Shown here piece by piece: positions 18,111 through 27,837 of a stretch of DNA of 61,603 nt. The notes beneath the pieces are model-generated. The model searched no databases. It worked only from the letters and a program-made list of their open reading frames with translations, and was not told the origin of the DNA. Both the position numbers and the translations under genes were made by a program. This DNA is from Streptococcus agalactiae ATCC 13813. Its GTDB lineage: Bacteria; Bacillota; Bacilli; Lactobacillales; Streptococcaceae. The stretch spans positions 864,984 to 926,586 of the forward strand of contig NZ_GL636070.1 in the NCBI RefSeq assembly GCF_000186445.1, read 5' to 3'. Every line of letters begins with the position of its first letter. The stretch's first letter is position 1.

Positions 18111-18637
18111 ATGAAAACTATTGAAGAAATTTACAAAAATTATCCCAATATCCCCTATATCTCACCTGAAAGAGACTTGGCTGAAATTAATTTTAGTAAA
18201 GTTGTTCCTAGGAAAAATATGGAAGAAACTAGTGAAGGACTCTTGCCTGGAGACATTATCTTATTATGGCGTATACAGTTTGGAACTTTCACAACTGAAA
18301 CAAGTTTTTCAAAATATTTTGAATACATTTATGGTATAAATGGAAAAGAACACCTAGAATTTTTAATAAAAAATGGATTTGTAAGAATGGAGTCACCGCT
18401 TGATTCTTTAGATCACTTATCTGCTCCACTTTTAAAACTATTCTTAAAAGAAAAAACGTAAAAGGCTTGTCAAAGATGAAACGCTCTGATTTAGATCAGG
18501 CAATAGCTATTGCTTTTACAGAAGAGGAATTAGGGAAGTTGTTTGTTGTCAGAGGGTTGGCACTTACAGAAAAAGGTTTAGCAGCCTTGAGTAACAATCA
18601 AGAAGTGATTGATAGACATCCTAAGAAGAAGTTCTAG
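18111..18637 (+). pseudogene. SAP-domain-like protein gene, frameshifted in an A6 run
   Basis: The first frame reads MKTIEEIYKNYPNIPYISPE and runs to a TAA at 18459. The same product clearly continues in another frame (GLSKMKRSDLDQAIAIAFTE... ending DRHPKKKF) to a TAG at 18635. The switch falls at the A6 run 18451-18456. One extra A would give an unbroken 175-residue protein ending in a SAP-like helix-extended-helix region (KLFLKEK.VKGLSKMKRSDL). No canonical -1 slippery heptamer is in register. This is a recent frameshift, a phase-variable tract or a sequencing error. The gene appears leaderless. SAP assignment is by pattern only. Confidence 0.7.
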
Positions 18638-18669
18638 ATTCCCACCTGCTTTAAGAATCTACAAATTTA

Positions 18670-18678
18670 TGCTATAAT
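18670..18678 (+). promoter_or_regulatory. Extended -10 promoter for the DUF1149-degV pair
   Basis: TGCTATAAT is an extended -10 located 30 bp ahead of the ATG at 18709. AAGGAG follows as ribosome binding site. The -35 is weak, as expected with an extended -10. Confidence 0.6.
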
Positions 18679-18708
18679 AATACATATTGTCTATCAAGGA
18701 GAAAATAC

Positions 18709-19089
18709 ATGGAAGTCATTCGTGAACAAGAATTTGTCAATCAATACCACTATGATGCGCGCAATTTAGAATGGGAAGAGGAAAATGGTACCCCAAAAAC
18801 AAATTTTGAAGTTACTTTCCAATTAGCTAATAGAGATGAAGCAGCAAAAGTAACGAGCATTGTAGCAGTGTTACAATTTGTTACTGTACGTGATGAGTTT
18901 GTTATTTCTGGTGTCATTTCACAAATGGCTCATATCCAAGGGCGCCTTATCAATGAGCCTAGTGAGTTTAGTCAAGATGAAGTTGAGAATCTAGCAGCCC
19001 CTCTTTTAGAAATCGTTAAACGTCTGACTTATGAAGTTACAGAAATTGCTTTGGATAGACCAGGAGTAACATTGGAGTTTAATAGTTAA
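18709..19089 (+). CDS. DUF1149 family protein
   Basis: A 126-residue acidic cytoplasmic protein of the streptococcal/lactococcal DUF1149 group; the fold resembles a SecB-like chaperone but the role is unproven. It begins MEVIREQEFVNQYHYDARN. The stop overlaps the degV start in TAATG, so translation is coupled. The pair is conserved next to cca and an ABC-F gene in streptococci. Confidence 0.8.
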   Translation: MEVIREQEFVNQYHYDARNLEWEEENGTPKTNFEVTFQLANRDEAAKVTSIVAVLQFVTVRDEFVISGVISQMAHIQGRLINEPSEFSQDEVENLAAPLLEIVKRLTYEVTEIALDRPGVTLEFNS

Positions 19090-19937
19090 TGAGATTAGCA
19101 CTTATTACTGATACCTCAGCTTACTTGCCCGAGGCTATCGAAAATCATGAAGATGTCTATGTTTTAGATATTCCAATTATCATTGATGGTAAAACTTATA
19201 TCGAGGGACAAAATCTGACATTAGACCAATATTATGATAAGCTAGCGGCATCAAAAGAATTACCTAAAACAAGTCAGCCTAGCTTAGCTGAACTAGATGA
19301 TCTCTTATGTCAATTGGAGAAAGAAGGGTATACGCACGTTCTTGGTTTATTCATTGCAGCGGGAATATCAGGTTTCTGGCAGAATATTCAGTTTCTTATT
19401 GAAGAACATCCAAATTTGACAATTGCTTTTCCAGATACTAAAATAACTTCAGCACCACAGGGCAATTTAGTTAGAAATGCTTTGATGTGTTCACGTGAAG
19501 GGATGGATTTTGATGTCATAGTTAACAAGATACAATCACAAATTGAAAAAATTGAAGGATTTATTGTTGTTAATGATTTGAATCATCTAGTAAAAGGTGG
19601 TAGATTGTCAAACGGTTCAGCTATCATTGGTAACCTTTTAAGTATCAAGCCGGTCTTACATTTTAATGAAGAAGGTAAAATCGTTGTCTATGAGAAAGTG
19701 CGTACAGAGAAAAAAGCCTTAAAACGCTTGGCTGAGATTGTCAAAGAAATGACAGCAGATGGTGAATATGATATTGCTATTATTCACTCTAGAGCACAAG
19801 ATAAGGCGGAACAATTATATAATTTGTTAGCTAAAGCTGGTCTTAAAGACGATTTAGAAATTGTATCATTTGGTGGCGTTATTGCAACTCATCTTGGTGA
19901 AGGTGCGGTTGCCTTTGGTATTACCCCCAAAAATTGA
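19089..19937 (+). CDS. DegV-family fatty-acid-binding protein
   Basis: A 282-residue DegV/FakB-type protein. It has the typical opening LALITDTSAYLPE, the LPKTSQPS loop and a C-terminal HLGEGAVAFG motif that together bind a fatty acyl carboxylate. FakB proteins present fatty acids to the kinase FakA; whether this paralogue does so is inferred. It is coupled to the DUF1149 gene. Confidence 0.85.
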   Translation: MRLALITDTSAYLPEAIENHEDVYVLDIPIIIDGKTYIEGQNLTLDQYYDKLAASKELPKTSQPSLAELDDLLCQLEKEGYTHVLGLFIAAGISGFWQNIQFLIEEHPNLTIAFPDTKITSAPQGNLVRNALMCSREGMDFDVIVNKIQSQIEKIEGFIVVNDLNHLVKGGRLSNGSAIIGNLLSIKPVLHFNEEGKIVVYEKVRTEKKALKRLAEIVKEMTADGEYDIAIIHSRAQDKAEQLYNLLAKAGLKDDLEIVSFGGVIATHLGEGAVAFGITPKN

Positions 19938-19983
19938 TGTGTGATAAAAAGAGTTGCTTGGAGGTTGATCCTTATTGCAGATA

Positions 19984-20014
19984 TCAAAGAAGAAGTTAGG
20001 AGATTCTTCTTTGA
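19984..20014. repeat. Perfect 11-bp inverted repeat in the degV-cca gap
   Basis: TCAAAGAAGAA (19984-19994) and TTCTTCTTTGA (20004-20014) flank the 9-nt loop GTTAGGAGA. No T tract follows, so this is not a standard terminator. It is the main feature of the 180-bp gap between degV and cca, where dapB sits in pneumococcus. Confidence 0.6.
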
Positions 20015-20118
20015 TAATTTGAGTAGGTAGGGAGTGTCCCTTAGGCAGTTCTTTTTGTTTCTGAATCCATTTATAAGAAATAATAATGCGACTTTAGTTC
20101 GTTTAGATTTGGAATAGT

Positions 20119-21330
20119 ATGATGAGATTAAATTATTTGCCTTCTGAGTTTCAGAAGGCTTTACCAATATTAAAAAAGATAAAAAAAGCCGGTTATGAAG
20201 CATACTTTGTAGGTGGTAGTGTTCGGGATGTTTTACTTGACCGTCCAATTCATGATGTTGATATAGCAACATCATCTTATCCAGAAGAAACAAAGCAGAT
20301 TTTTAAAAGGACAGTTGATGTTGGTATCGAACATGGAACAGTCTTAGTATTGGAAAAAGGTGGTGAATATGAGATTACCACTTTTAGGACTGAAGAGGTT
20401 TATGTTGATTATAGGCGTCCGAGTCAGGTCAATTTTGTTAGGTCGCTAGAAGAAGATTTAAAACGTCGAGATTTCACAGTTAACGCCTTTGCTTTAAATG
20501 AAGATGGAGAAGTTATTGATCTCTTTCATGGATTGGATGATTTAGATAATCACCTTCTTAGAGCAGTAGGACTCGCCAGTGAGCGTTTTAATGAAGATGC
20601 TCTTCGAATTATGCGAGGTTTGCGTTTTTCTGCTAGTCTAAATTTTGATATCGAAACAACAACTTTTGAGGCAATGAAAAAGCACGCGCCATTATTGGAG
20701 AAAATATCTGTTGAGCGTTCTTTTATTGAATTTGATAAACTTCTATTAGCACCTTATTGGCGTAAAGGAATGCTGGCACTAATAGATAGCTATGCTTTTA
20801 ATTATCTACCATGCTTAAAAAATAGGGAATTACAATTAAGCGCCTTTTTGTCCCAGTTAGATAAAGATTTTTTATTTGAGACATCAGAACAAGCTTGGGC
20901 ATCACTCATCTTGAGTATGGAAGTTGAACACACAAAGACTTTTTTAAAAAAATGGAAGACATCAACTCACTTTCAAAAAGATGTTGAGCATATAGTGGAT
21001 GTTTATCGTATTCGTGAACAAATGGGATTGACTAAAGAACATCTTTATCGTTATGGAAAAACTATAATAAAACAAGCGGAAGGTATTCGCAAAGCAAGAG
21101 GTTTGATGGTTGATTTTGAAAAAATAGAACAACTAGATAGTGAGTTAGCTATCCATGATAGGCATGAGATAGTTGTCAATGGTGGCACCTTAATTAAGAA
21201 ATTAGGAATAAAACCTGGTCCACAGATGGGAGATATTATCTCTCAAATTGAATTAGCCATTGTTTTAGGACAACTGATTAATGAAGAAGAGGCTATTTTA
21301 CATTTTGTTAAGCAGTACTTGATGGATTAG
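20119..21330 (+). CDS. cca: CCA tRNA nucleotidyltransferase
   Basis: A 403-residue class II nucleotidyltransferase that adds CCA to tRNA 3' ends. It is needed here because both tRNAs in the window lack encoded CCA. Motifs are [13 protein letters not shown], the catalytic DVDIATS (two aspartates), and the [15 protein letters not shown] and [16 protein letters not shown] regions. The start is the first of two ATGs (20119 or 20122) with only a weak ribosome site. The next gene follows after 10 nt. Confidence 0.96.
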   Translation: MMRLNYLPSEFQKALPILKKIKKAGYEAYFVGGSVRDVLLDRPIHDVDIATSSYPEETKQIFKRTVDVGIEHGTVLVLEKGGEYEITTFRTEEVYVDYRRPSQVNFVRSLEEDLKRRDFTVNAFALNEDGEVIDLFHGLDDLDNHLLRAVGLASERFNEDALRIMRGLRFSASLNFDIETTTFEAMKKHAPLLEKISVERSFIEFDKLLLAPYWRKGMLALIDSYAFNYLPCLKNRELQLSAFLSQLDKDFLFETSEQAWASLILSMEVEHTKTFLKKWKTSTHFQKDVEHIVDVYRIREQMGLTKEHLYRYGKTIIKQAEGIRKARGLMVDFEKIEQLDSELAIHDRHEIVVNGGTLIKKLGIKPGPQMGDIISQIELAIVLGQLINEEEAILHFVKQYLMD

Positions 21331-21340
21331 AGAGGATTAT

Positions 21341-23209
21341 ATGAGCGATTTTTTAGTAGATGGATTGACTAAGTCGGTTGGTGATAAGACGGTCTTTAGT
21401 AATGTTTCATTTATCATCCATAGTTTAGACCGTATTGGGATTATTGGTGTCAATGGAACAGGAAAGACAACACTATTAGATGTTATTTCGGGTGAATTAG
21501 GTTTTGATGGTGATCGTTCCCCTTTTTCATCAGCTAATGATTATAAGATTGCTTATTTAAAACAAGAACCAAACTTTGATGATTCTCAGACAATTTTGGA
21601 CACCGTACTTTCTTCTGACTTAAGAGAGATGGCTTTAATTAAAGAATATGAATTATTGCTTAATCACTACGAAGAAAGTAAGCAATCACGTCTAGAGAAA
21701 GTAATGGCAGAAATGGATTCTTTAGATGCTTGGTCTATTGAGAGCGAAGTCAAAACAGTATTATCCAAATTAGGTATTACTGATTTGCAGTTGTCGGTTG
21801 GTGAATTATCAGGAGGATTACGAAGACGTGTTCAATTAGCGCAAGTATTATTAAATGATGCAGATTTATTGCTCTTAGACGAGCCTACTAACCACTTAGA
21901 TATTGACACTATTGCATGGTTAACGAATTTTTTGAAAAATAGTAAAAAGACAGTGCTTTTTATAACTCATGATCGTTATTTTCTAGACAATATTGCAACA
22001 CGTATTTTTGAATTAGATAAGGCACAGATTACAGAATATCAAGGCAATTATCAGGATTATGTCCGACTTCGTGCAGAACAAGACGAGCGTGATGCTGCTA
22101 GTTTACATAAAAAGAAACAGCTTTATAAACAAGAACTAGCTTGGATGCGTACTCAGCCACAAGCTCGTGCAACGAAACAACAGGCTCGTATTAATCGTTT
22201 TCAAAATCTAAAAAACGATTTACACCAAACAAGCGATACAAGCGATTTGGAAATGACATTTGAAACAAGTCGAATTGGGAAAAAGGTTATTAATTTTGAA
22301 AATGTCTCTTTTTCTTACCCAGATAAATCTATCTTGAAAGACTTTAATTTGTTAATTCAAAATAAAGATCGTATTGGAATCGTTGGAGATAATGGTGTTG
22401 GAAAGTCAACCTTACTTAATTTAATTGTTCAAGATTTACAGCCGGATTCGGGTAATGTCTCTATTGGTGAAACGATACGTGTAGGTTACTTTTCACAACA
22501 ACTTAATAATATAGATGGCTCAAAACGTGTTATTAATTATTTGCAAGAGGTTGCAGATGAGGTTAAAACTAGTGTCGGTACAACAAGTGTGACAGAACTA
22601 TTGGAACAATTTCTCTTTCCACGTTCGACACATGGAACACAAATTGCAAAATTATCAGGTGGTGAGAAAAAAAGACTTTACCTTTTAAAAATCCTGATTG
22701 AAAAGCCTAATGTGTTACTACTTGATGAGCCGACAAATGACTTAGATATTGCTACATTAACTGTTCTTGAAAATTTTTTACAAGGCTTTGGTGGTCCTGT
22801 GATTACAGTTAGTCACGATCGTTACTTTTTAGATAAAGTGGCTAATAAAATTATTGCGTTTGAAGATAACGATATCCGTGAATTTTTTGGTAATTATACT
22901 GATTATTTAGATGAAAAAGCATTTAATGAGCAAAATAATGAAGTTATCAGTAAAAAAGAGAGTACCAAGACAAGTCGTGAAAAGCAAAGTCGTAAAAGAA
23001 TGTCTTACTTTGAAAAACAAGAATGGGCGACAATTGAAGACAATATTATGATATTGGAAAATACTATCACTCGTATAGAAAATGATATGCAAACATGTGG
23101 TAGTGATTTTACAAGGTTATCTGATTTACAAAAGGAATTAGATGCAAAAAATGAAGCACTTCTAGAAAAGTATGACCGTTATGAGTACCTTAGTGAGTTA
23201 GACACATGA
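21341..23209 (+). CDS. ABC-F family ribosome-associated ATPase (Uup-like)
   Basis: A 622-residue soluble protein with two ABC domains and no membrane segments. Walker A motifs are GVNGTGKTT (N-domain) and GDNGVGKST (C-domain); signatures are LSGGLRRR and LSGGEKKR; both Walker B motifs read LLLDEPTN. A charged linker lies between them, and a C-terminal coiled coil of about 90 residues points to the Uup branch. Such proteins act at the ribosomal E site. The stop overlaps the start of the next gene (ATGA). Confidence 0.88.
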   Translation: MSDFLVDGLTKSVGDKTVFSNVSFIIHSLDRIGIIGVNGTGKTTLLDVISGELGFDGDRSPFSSANDYKIAYLKQEPNFDDSQTILDTVLSSDLREMALIKEYELLLNHYEESKQSRLEKVMAEMDSLDAWSIESEVKTVLSKLGITDLQLSVGELSGGLRRRVQLAQVLLNDADLLLLDEPTNHLDIDTIAWLTNFLKNSKKTVLFITHDRYFLDNIATRIFELDKAQITEYQGNYQDYVRLRAEQDERDAASLHKKKQLYKQELAWMRTQPQARATKQQARINRFQNLKNDLHQTSDTSDLEMTFETSRIGKKVINFENVSFSYPDKSILKDFNLLIQNKDRIGIVGDNGVGKSTLLNLIVQDLQPDSGNVSIGETIRVGYFSQQLNNIDGSKRVINYLQEVADEVKTSVGTTSVTELLEQFLFPRSTHGTQIAKLSGGEKKRLYLLKILIEKPNVLLLDEPTNDLDIATLTVLENFLQGFGGPVITVSHDRYFLDKVANKIIAFEDNDIREFFGNYTDYLDEKAFNEQNNEVISKKESTKTSREKQSRKRMSYFEKQEWATIEDNIMILENTITRIENDMQTCGSDFTRLSDLQKELDAKNEALLEKYDRYEYLSELDT

Positions 23210-23678
23210 TTATCCGTCCGATTATTAAAAATGATGACCAAGCAGTTGCACAATTAATTCGACAAAGTTTACGCGCCTATGATTTAGATAAACCTGGTAC
23301 AGCATATTCAGACCCTCGCTTAGATCATTTGACCTCATACTACAAAAAATAGAGAAGTCAGGATTCTTTGTCATTGAGGAGAGAGATGAGATTATTGGCT
23401 GTGGCGGCTTTGGTCCGCTGAAAAATCTAATTGCAGAGATGCAGAAGGGGTACATTGCAGAACGTTTCCGTGGTAAGGGGCTTGCTACTGATTTAGTGAA
23501 AATGATTGAAGTAGAAGCTCGAAAAATTGGGTATAGACAACTTTATTTAGAGACAGCCAGTACTTTGAGTAGGGCAACTGCGGTTTATAAGCATATGGGA
23601 TATTGTGCCTTATCGCAACCAATAGCAAATGATCAAGGTCATACAGCTATGGATATTTGGATGATTAAAGATTTATAA
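23206..23678 (+). pseudogene. GNAT acetyltransferase gene, frameshifted in an A6 run
   Basis: The first part reads MIIRPIIKNDDQAVAQLIRQ and ends at TAG 23350, directly after the A6 run 23344-23349. The rest continues in another frame (IEKSGFFVIEERDEIIGCGG...MDIWMIKDL). That part includes the acetyl-CoA loop region RFRGKGLATDLV and the C-terminal YKHMGY. One extra A restores a complete 157-residue GNAT protein. It starts by ATGA overlap with the ABC-F gene. The internal ATG at 23439 could yield only the C-terminal half. Confidence 0.85.
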
Positions 23679-23744
23679 GTTGAAAGTGGATTAGTGAACA
23701 TGGATTAATTATTTTGAGATAAGAGGAAAGAAAAGGAGACATAT

Positions 23745-25484
23745 ATGGCATATATTTGGTCTTATTTGAAAAGGTACCCAAATTGGTTATGGCTTGATTT
23801 ACTAGGTGCTATGCTTTTTGTGACGGTTATCCTAGGAATGCCCACAGCCTTAGCAGGTATGATTGATAATGGCGTTACAAAAGGTGATCGGACTGGAGTT
23901 TATCTGTGGACGTTCATCATGTTTATATTTGTTGTACTAGGTATTATTGGGCGTATTACGATGGCTTACGCATCTAGTCGCTTAACGACAACAATGATTA
24001 GAGATATGCGTAATGATATGTATGCTAAGCTTCAAGAATACTCCCATCATGAATATGAACAGATAGGTGTATCTTCACTAGTGACACGTATGACAAGCGA
24101 TACTTTTGTTTTGATGCAATTTGCTGAAATGTCTTTACGTTTAGGCCTAGTAACTCCTATGGTAATGATTTTTAGCGTGGTTATGATACTAATTACGAGT
24201 CCATCTTTGGCTTGGCTTGTAGCGGTTGCAATGCCTCTTTTGGTAGGAGTTATTTTATATGTAGCTATAAAAACAAAACCTTTATCTGAAAGACAACAGG
24301 CTATGCTTGATAAAATCAATCAATATGTTCGTGAAAATTTAACAGGGTTACGCGTTGTTAGAGCCTTTGCAAGAGAGAATTTTCAATCACAAAAATTTCA
24401 AGTCGCTAACCAACGTTACACAGATACTTCAACTAGTCTTTTTAAATTAACAGGGCTAACAGAACCACTTTTCGTTCAAATTATTATTGCAATGATTGTG
24501 GCTATCGTTTGGTTTGCTTTGGATCCCTTACAAAGAGGTGCTATTAAAATAGGGGATTTAGTTGCTTTTATCGAATATAGCTTCCATGCTCTCTTTTCAT
24601 TTTTGCTATTTGCCAATCTTTTTACTATGTATCCTCGTATGGTGGTATCAAGCCATCGTATTAGAGAGGTGATGGATATGCCAATCTCTATTAATCCTAA
24701 TACCGAAGGTGTTACGGATACGAAACTCAAAGGGCATTTAGAATTTGATAATGTAACATTCGCTTATCCAGGAGAAACAGAGAGTCCCGTTTTGCATGAT
24801 ATTTCTTTTAAAGCTAAGCCTGGAGAAACAATTGCTTTTATTGGTTCAACAGGTTCAGGAAAATCTTCTCTTGTTAATTTGATTCCACGTTTTTATGATG
24901 TGACACTTGGAAAAATCTTAGTAGATGGAGTTGATGTAAGAGATTATAACCTTAAATCACTTCGCCAAAAGATTGGATTTATCCCCCAAAAAGCTCTTTT
25001 ATTTACAGGGACAATAGGAGAGAATTTAAAATATGGAAAAGCTGATGCTACTATTGATGATCTTAGACAAGCGGTTGATATTTCTCAAGCTAAAGAGTTT
25101 ATTGAGAGTCACCAAGAAGCCTTTGAAACGCATTTAGCTGAAGGTGGGAGCAATCTTTCTGGGGGTCAAAAACAACGGTTATCTATTGCTAGGGCTGTTG
25201 TTAAAGATCCAGATTTATATATTTTTGATGATTCATTTTCTGCTCTCGATTATAAGACAGACGCTACTTTAAGAGCGCGTCTAAAAGAAGTAACCGGTGA
25301 TTCTACAGTTTTGATAGTTGCTCAAAGGGTGGGTACGATTATGGATGCTGATCAGATTATTGTCCTTGATGAAGGCGAAATTGTCGGTCGTGGTACCCAC
25401 GCTCAATTAATAGAAAATAATGCTATTTATCGTGAAATCGCTGAGTCACAACTGAAGAACCAAAACTTATCAGAAGGAGAGTGA
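23745..25484 (+). CDS. Multidrug ABC exporter half-transporter, degenerate-site subunit
   Basis: A 579-residue half-transporter with six membrane helices (about residues 1-310) and one ATPase domain. Walker A is GSTGSGKSS and the signature is the canonical LSGGQKQR. Walker B reads IFDDSFSALD, with Asp in place of the catalytic Glu, and the H-loop reads VAQRVGTI, with Gln in place of His. These are hallmarks of the degenerate-site partner in heterodimeric exporters of the PatA/PatB, LmrCD or BmrCD type. The partner gene starts 4 nt after the stop. Substrates are unknown. Confidence 0.88.
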   Translation: MAYIWSYLKRYPNWLWLDLLGAMLFVTVILGMPTALAGMIDNGVTKGDRTGVYLWTFIMFIFVVLGIIGRITMAYASSRLTTTMIRDMRNDMYAKLQEYSHHEYEQIGVSSLVTRMTSDTFVLMQFAEMSLRLGLVTPMVMIFSVVMILITSPSLAWLVAVAMPLLVGVILYVAIKTKPLSERQQAMLDKINQYVRENLTGLRVVRAFARENFQSQKFQVANQRYTDTSTSLFKLTGLTEPLFVQIIIAMIVAIVWFALDPLQRGAIKIGDLVAFIEYSFHALFSFLLFANLFTMYPRMVVSSHRIREVMDMPISINPNTEGVTDTKLKGHLEFDNVTFAYPGETESPVLHDISFKAKPGETIAFIGSTGSGKSSLVNLIPRFYDVTLGKILVDGVDVRDYNLKSLRQKIGFIPQKALLFTGTIGENLKYGKADATIDDLRQAVDISQAKEFIESHQEAFETHLAEGGSNLSGGQKQRLSIARAVVKDPDLYIFDDSFSALDYKTDATLRARLKEVTGDSTVLIVAQRVGTIMDADQIIVLDEGEIVGRGTHAQLIENNAIYREIAESQLKNQNLSEGE

Positions 25485-25488
25485 TTGT

Positions 25489-27258
25489 ATGAGAAAAAAA
25501 TCTGTTTTTTTGAGATTATGGTCTTACCTAACTCGCTACAAAGCTACTCTTTTCTTAGCGATTTTTTTGAAAGTTTTATCTAGTTTTATGAGTGTTCTGG
25601 AGCCTTTTATTTTAGGGTTAGCGATAACAGAGTTGACTGCTAACCTTGTTGATATGGCTAAGGGAGTTTCTGGAGCAGAATTGAACGTTCCTTATATTGC
25701 TGGTATTTTGATTATTTATTTTTTCAGAGGTGTTTTCTATGAATTAGGTTCTTATGGCTCAAATTATTTTATGACTACTGTCGTTCAAAAAAGTATCCGT
25801 GATATCCGTCATGATTTGAATCGTAAAATCAATAAAGTTCCTGTATCGTATTTTGATAAGCACCAATTTGGAGATATGTTGGGACGTTTTACAAGTGATG
25901 TTGAAACGGTCTCAAATGCTTTACAACAGAGCTTTTTACAGATTATCAATGCTTTTTTAAGTATTATTCTAGTAGTCGTTATGGTACTTTATCTAAATGT
26001 ACCATTAGCCATGATTATCATTGCTTGTATTCCTGTAACTTATTTTAGTGCACAAACGATACTAAAAAGATCCCAACCTTACTTTAAAGAACAGGCAAAG
26101 ATTCTGGGAGAACTGAATGGTTTTGTACAAGAGAAATTAACTGGTTTCAATATCATAAAATTATATGGTAGAGAAGAGGCGTCTAGTCAAGAATTTCGTG
26201 ATATAACGGATAATCTACGTCATGTAGGTTTCAAAGCTAGCTTCATTTCAGGAATTATGATGCCAGTATTGAATGGTATCTCTGATTTTATTTACCTTAT
26301 CATTGCATTTGTTGGCGGTTTACAAGTTATTGCTGGTACCTTAACAATTGGTAACATGCAGGCATTTGTGCAGTATGTTTGGCAAATTAGTCAACCCGTT
26401 CAAACCATTACACAATTAGCAGGTGTTTTGCAAAGTGCAAAATCTTCCTTAGAACGTATTTTTGAAGTCTTAGATGAAGAAGAGGAAGCCAATCAAGTCA
26501 CTGAAAAATTGAGCCATGACTTAACCGGTCAAGTCAGCTTTCATGGTGTCGATTTTCACTATTATCCGGATAAGCCACTTATCCGCGACTTTAACCTAGA
26601 TGTAGAACCAGGGCAAATGATTGCAATTGTAGGGCCAACAGGTGCAGGTAAGACAACACTTATAAACTTACTCATGAGATTCTACGATGTTAGTGAAGGT
26701 GCTATCACCGTAGATGGTCACGATATTAGACACCTGTCACGCCAAGATTTCCGCCAACAATTTGGCATGGTGTTGCAAGATGCTTGGTTATATGAAGGCA
26801 CAATAAAAGAAAATCTTAGATTCGGTAATCTTGAAGCCAGTGATGAGGATATAGTTACTGCTGCTAAAGCTGCGAATGTTGACCACTTTATTCGAACGTT
26901 ACCTGGTGGCTACAATATGGTGATGAATCAAGAATCAAGCAATATCTCCTTAGGACAAAAGCAACTGTTGACTATTGCACGTGCTTTATTAGCAGATCCT
27001 AAAATTTTAATTTTAGATGAAGCGACTTCATCTGTTGATACAAGGTTGGAATTGCTTATTCAAAAAGCTATGAAAAAATTGATGGAAGGAAGAACTAGTT
27101 TTGTCATTGCACACCGTCTATCAACGATTCAAGAGGCAGACAACATTTTAGTTCTAAAGGATGGTCAAATCATCGAACAGGGTAATCACCAGAAACTCCT
27201 AGCAGATAAAGGATTTTATTACGAATTATATAATAGTCAATTTTCAAATAGTAAATGA
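25489..27258 (+). CDS. Multidrug ABC exporter half-transporter, catalytic subunit
   Basis: A 589-residue half-transporter with six membrane helices and one ATPase domain. Walker A is GPTGAGKTT, Walker B is ILILDEATSSVD with the catalytic Glu, and the H-loop His is intact (IAHRLSTI). Its own signature is altered to ISLGQKQ. Combined with the preceding subunit it gives one active and one degenerate ATP site. A terminator at 27277 ends the operon. Confidence 0.9.
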   Translation: MRKKSVFLRLWSYLTRYKATLFLAIFLKVLSSFMSVLEPFILGLAITELTANLVDMAKGVSGAELNVPYIAGILIIYFFRGVFYELGSYGSNYFMTTVVQKSIRDIRHDLNRKINKVPVSYFDKHQFGDMLGRFTSDVETVSNALQQSFLQIINAFLSIILVVVMVLYLNVPLAMIIIACIPVTYFSAQTILKRSQPYFKEQAKILGELNGFVQEKLTGFNIIKLYGREEASSQEFRDITDNLRHVGFKASFISGIMMPVLNGISDFIYLIIAFVGGLQVIAGTLTIGNMQAFVQYVWQISQPVQTITQLAGVLQSAKSSLERIFEVLDEEEEANQVTEKLSHDLTGQVSFHGVDFHYYPDKPLIRDFNLDVEPGQMIAIVGPTGAGKTTLINLLMRFYDVSEGAITVDGHDIRHLSRQDFRQQFGMVLQDAWLYEGTIKENLRFGNLEASDEDIVTAAKAANVDHFIRTLPGGYNMVMNQESSNISLGQKQLLTIARALLADPKILILDEATSSVDTRLELLIQKAMKKLMEGRTSFVIAHRLSTIQEADNILVLKDGQIIEQGNHQKLLADKGFYYELYNSQFSNSK

Positions 27259-27276
27259 CGTCATCAATAGATAAAA

Positions 27277-27303
27277 AAAAGGACATGAAACATGTCCTTT
27301 TAA
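27277..27303. terminator. Bidirectional terminator between the ABC exporter and hdeD-like gene
   Basis: Arms AAAAGGACATG and CATGTCCTTTT flank loop AAA, with A-rich and T-rich flanks. It serves both convergent genes. Confidence 0.85.
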
Positions 27304-27809
27304 TAATTAATACGAGTAAAAGTGTAAATAGCCGAAGCTCCAATTGCTATTAATATAAAGGCTACAAATCTTCCAATGATGGCTGCTGATAAGGTAGGTT
27401 GAATCAGTAAAATAATACCTAAAATGAGTGCAATATAAGCCGAACGTTTATAGGATTTGGCACCTGGGAAATTAATTTTTTGCATTTGGAAACCACCTAA
27501 AAGTCGTAAAATACCAGATACCAGTAGCCAGTATGCTAAAATAGTCATGACAGTATTTGAAAGTGACATTGCTGAGCTGGATAGTAAAATGATACCAAAA
27601 ATAACAGCAAGGATACTCTGAACTAGATACCAAGGGCTACGGTGATAAGAATCAGCTTGCAAGTAGCGTACTAAATTTGAAATGCCATAAATAAAGATAA
27701 ATAAAGCAATGAACCAACCCAGAGTTGCTACAACTGTTACAGGATTTATAAAGAGATAGAAGCCAGCTAATAAGGCAATTATACCTCCAACAAGTGGGAA
27801 CCATTTCAT
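27300..27809 (-). CDS. HdeD/DUF308-like membrane protein
   Basis: A 169-residue protein of alternating short hydrophobic helices, about six membrane segments in three pairs, as in the HdeD/DUF308 family linked to acid stress in enterobacteria. The frame is open further upstream. A near-consensus promoter lies inside that extension (27838-27866), so the start is placed at ATG 27809 after TTGGAG, giving MKWFPLVGG. It is divergent from gdhA. Confidence 0.75.
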   Translation of the reverse strand: MKWFPLVGGIIALLAGFYLFINPVTVVATLGWFIALFIFIYGISNLVRYLQADSYHRSPWYLVQSILAVIFGIILLSSSAMSLSNTVMTILAYWLLVSGILRLLGGFQMQKINFPGAKSYKRSAYIALILGIILLIQPTLSAAIIGRFVAFILIAIGASAIYTFTRINY

Positions 27810-27837
27810 ATAGATACTCCAATCAAATATTTGTCTC

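Noticed and set aside
18450..18458. Programmed -1 ribosomal frameshift in the SAP-like gene
   Set aside because: The heptamer in register is A-AAA-ACG, which pairs poorly after slipping, and no downstream pseudoknot or strong stem is evident. A tract mutation or sequencing error is simpler.
19889..20293. 134-residue reverse-strand frame between degV and cca
   Set aside because: It overlaps conserved ends of degV and cca, has no ribosome site and no recognisable motif.
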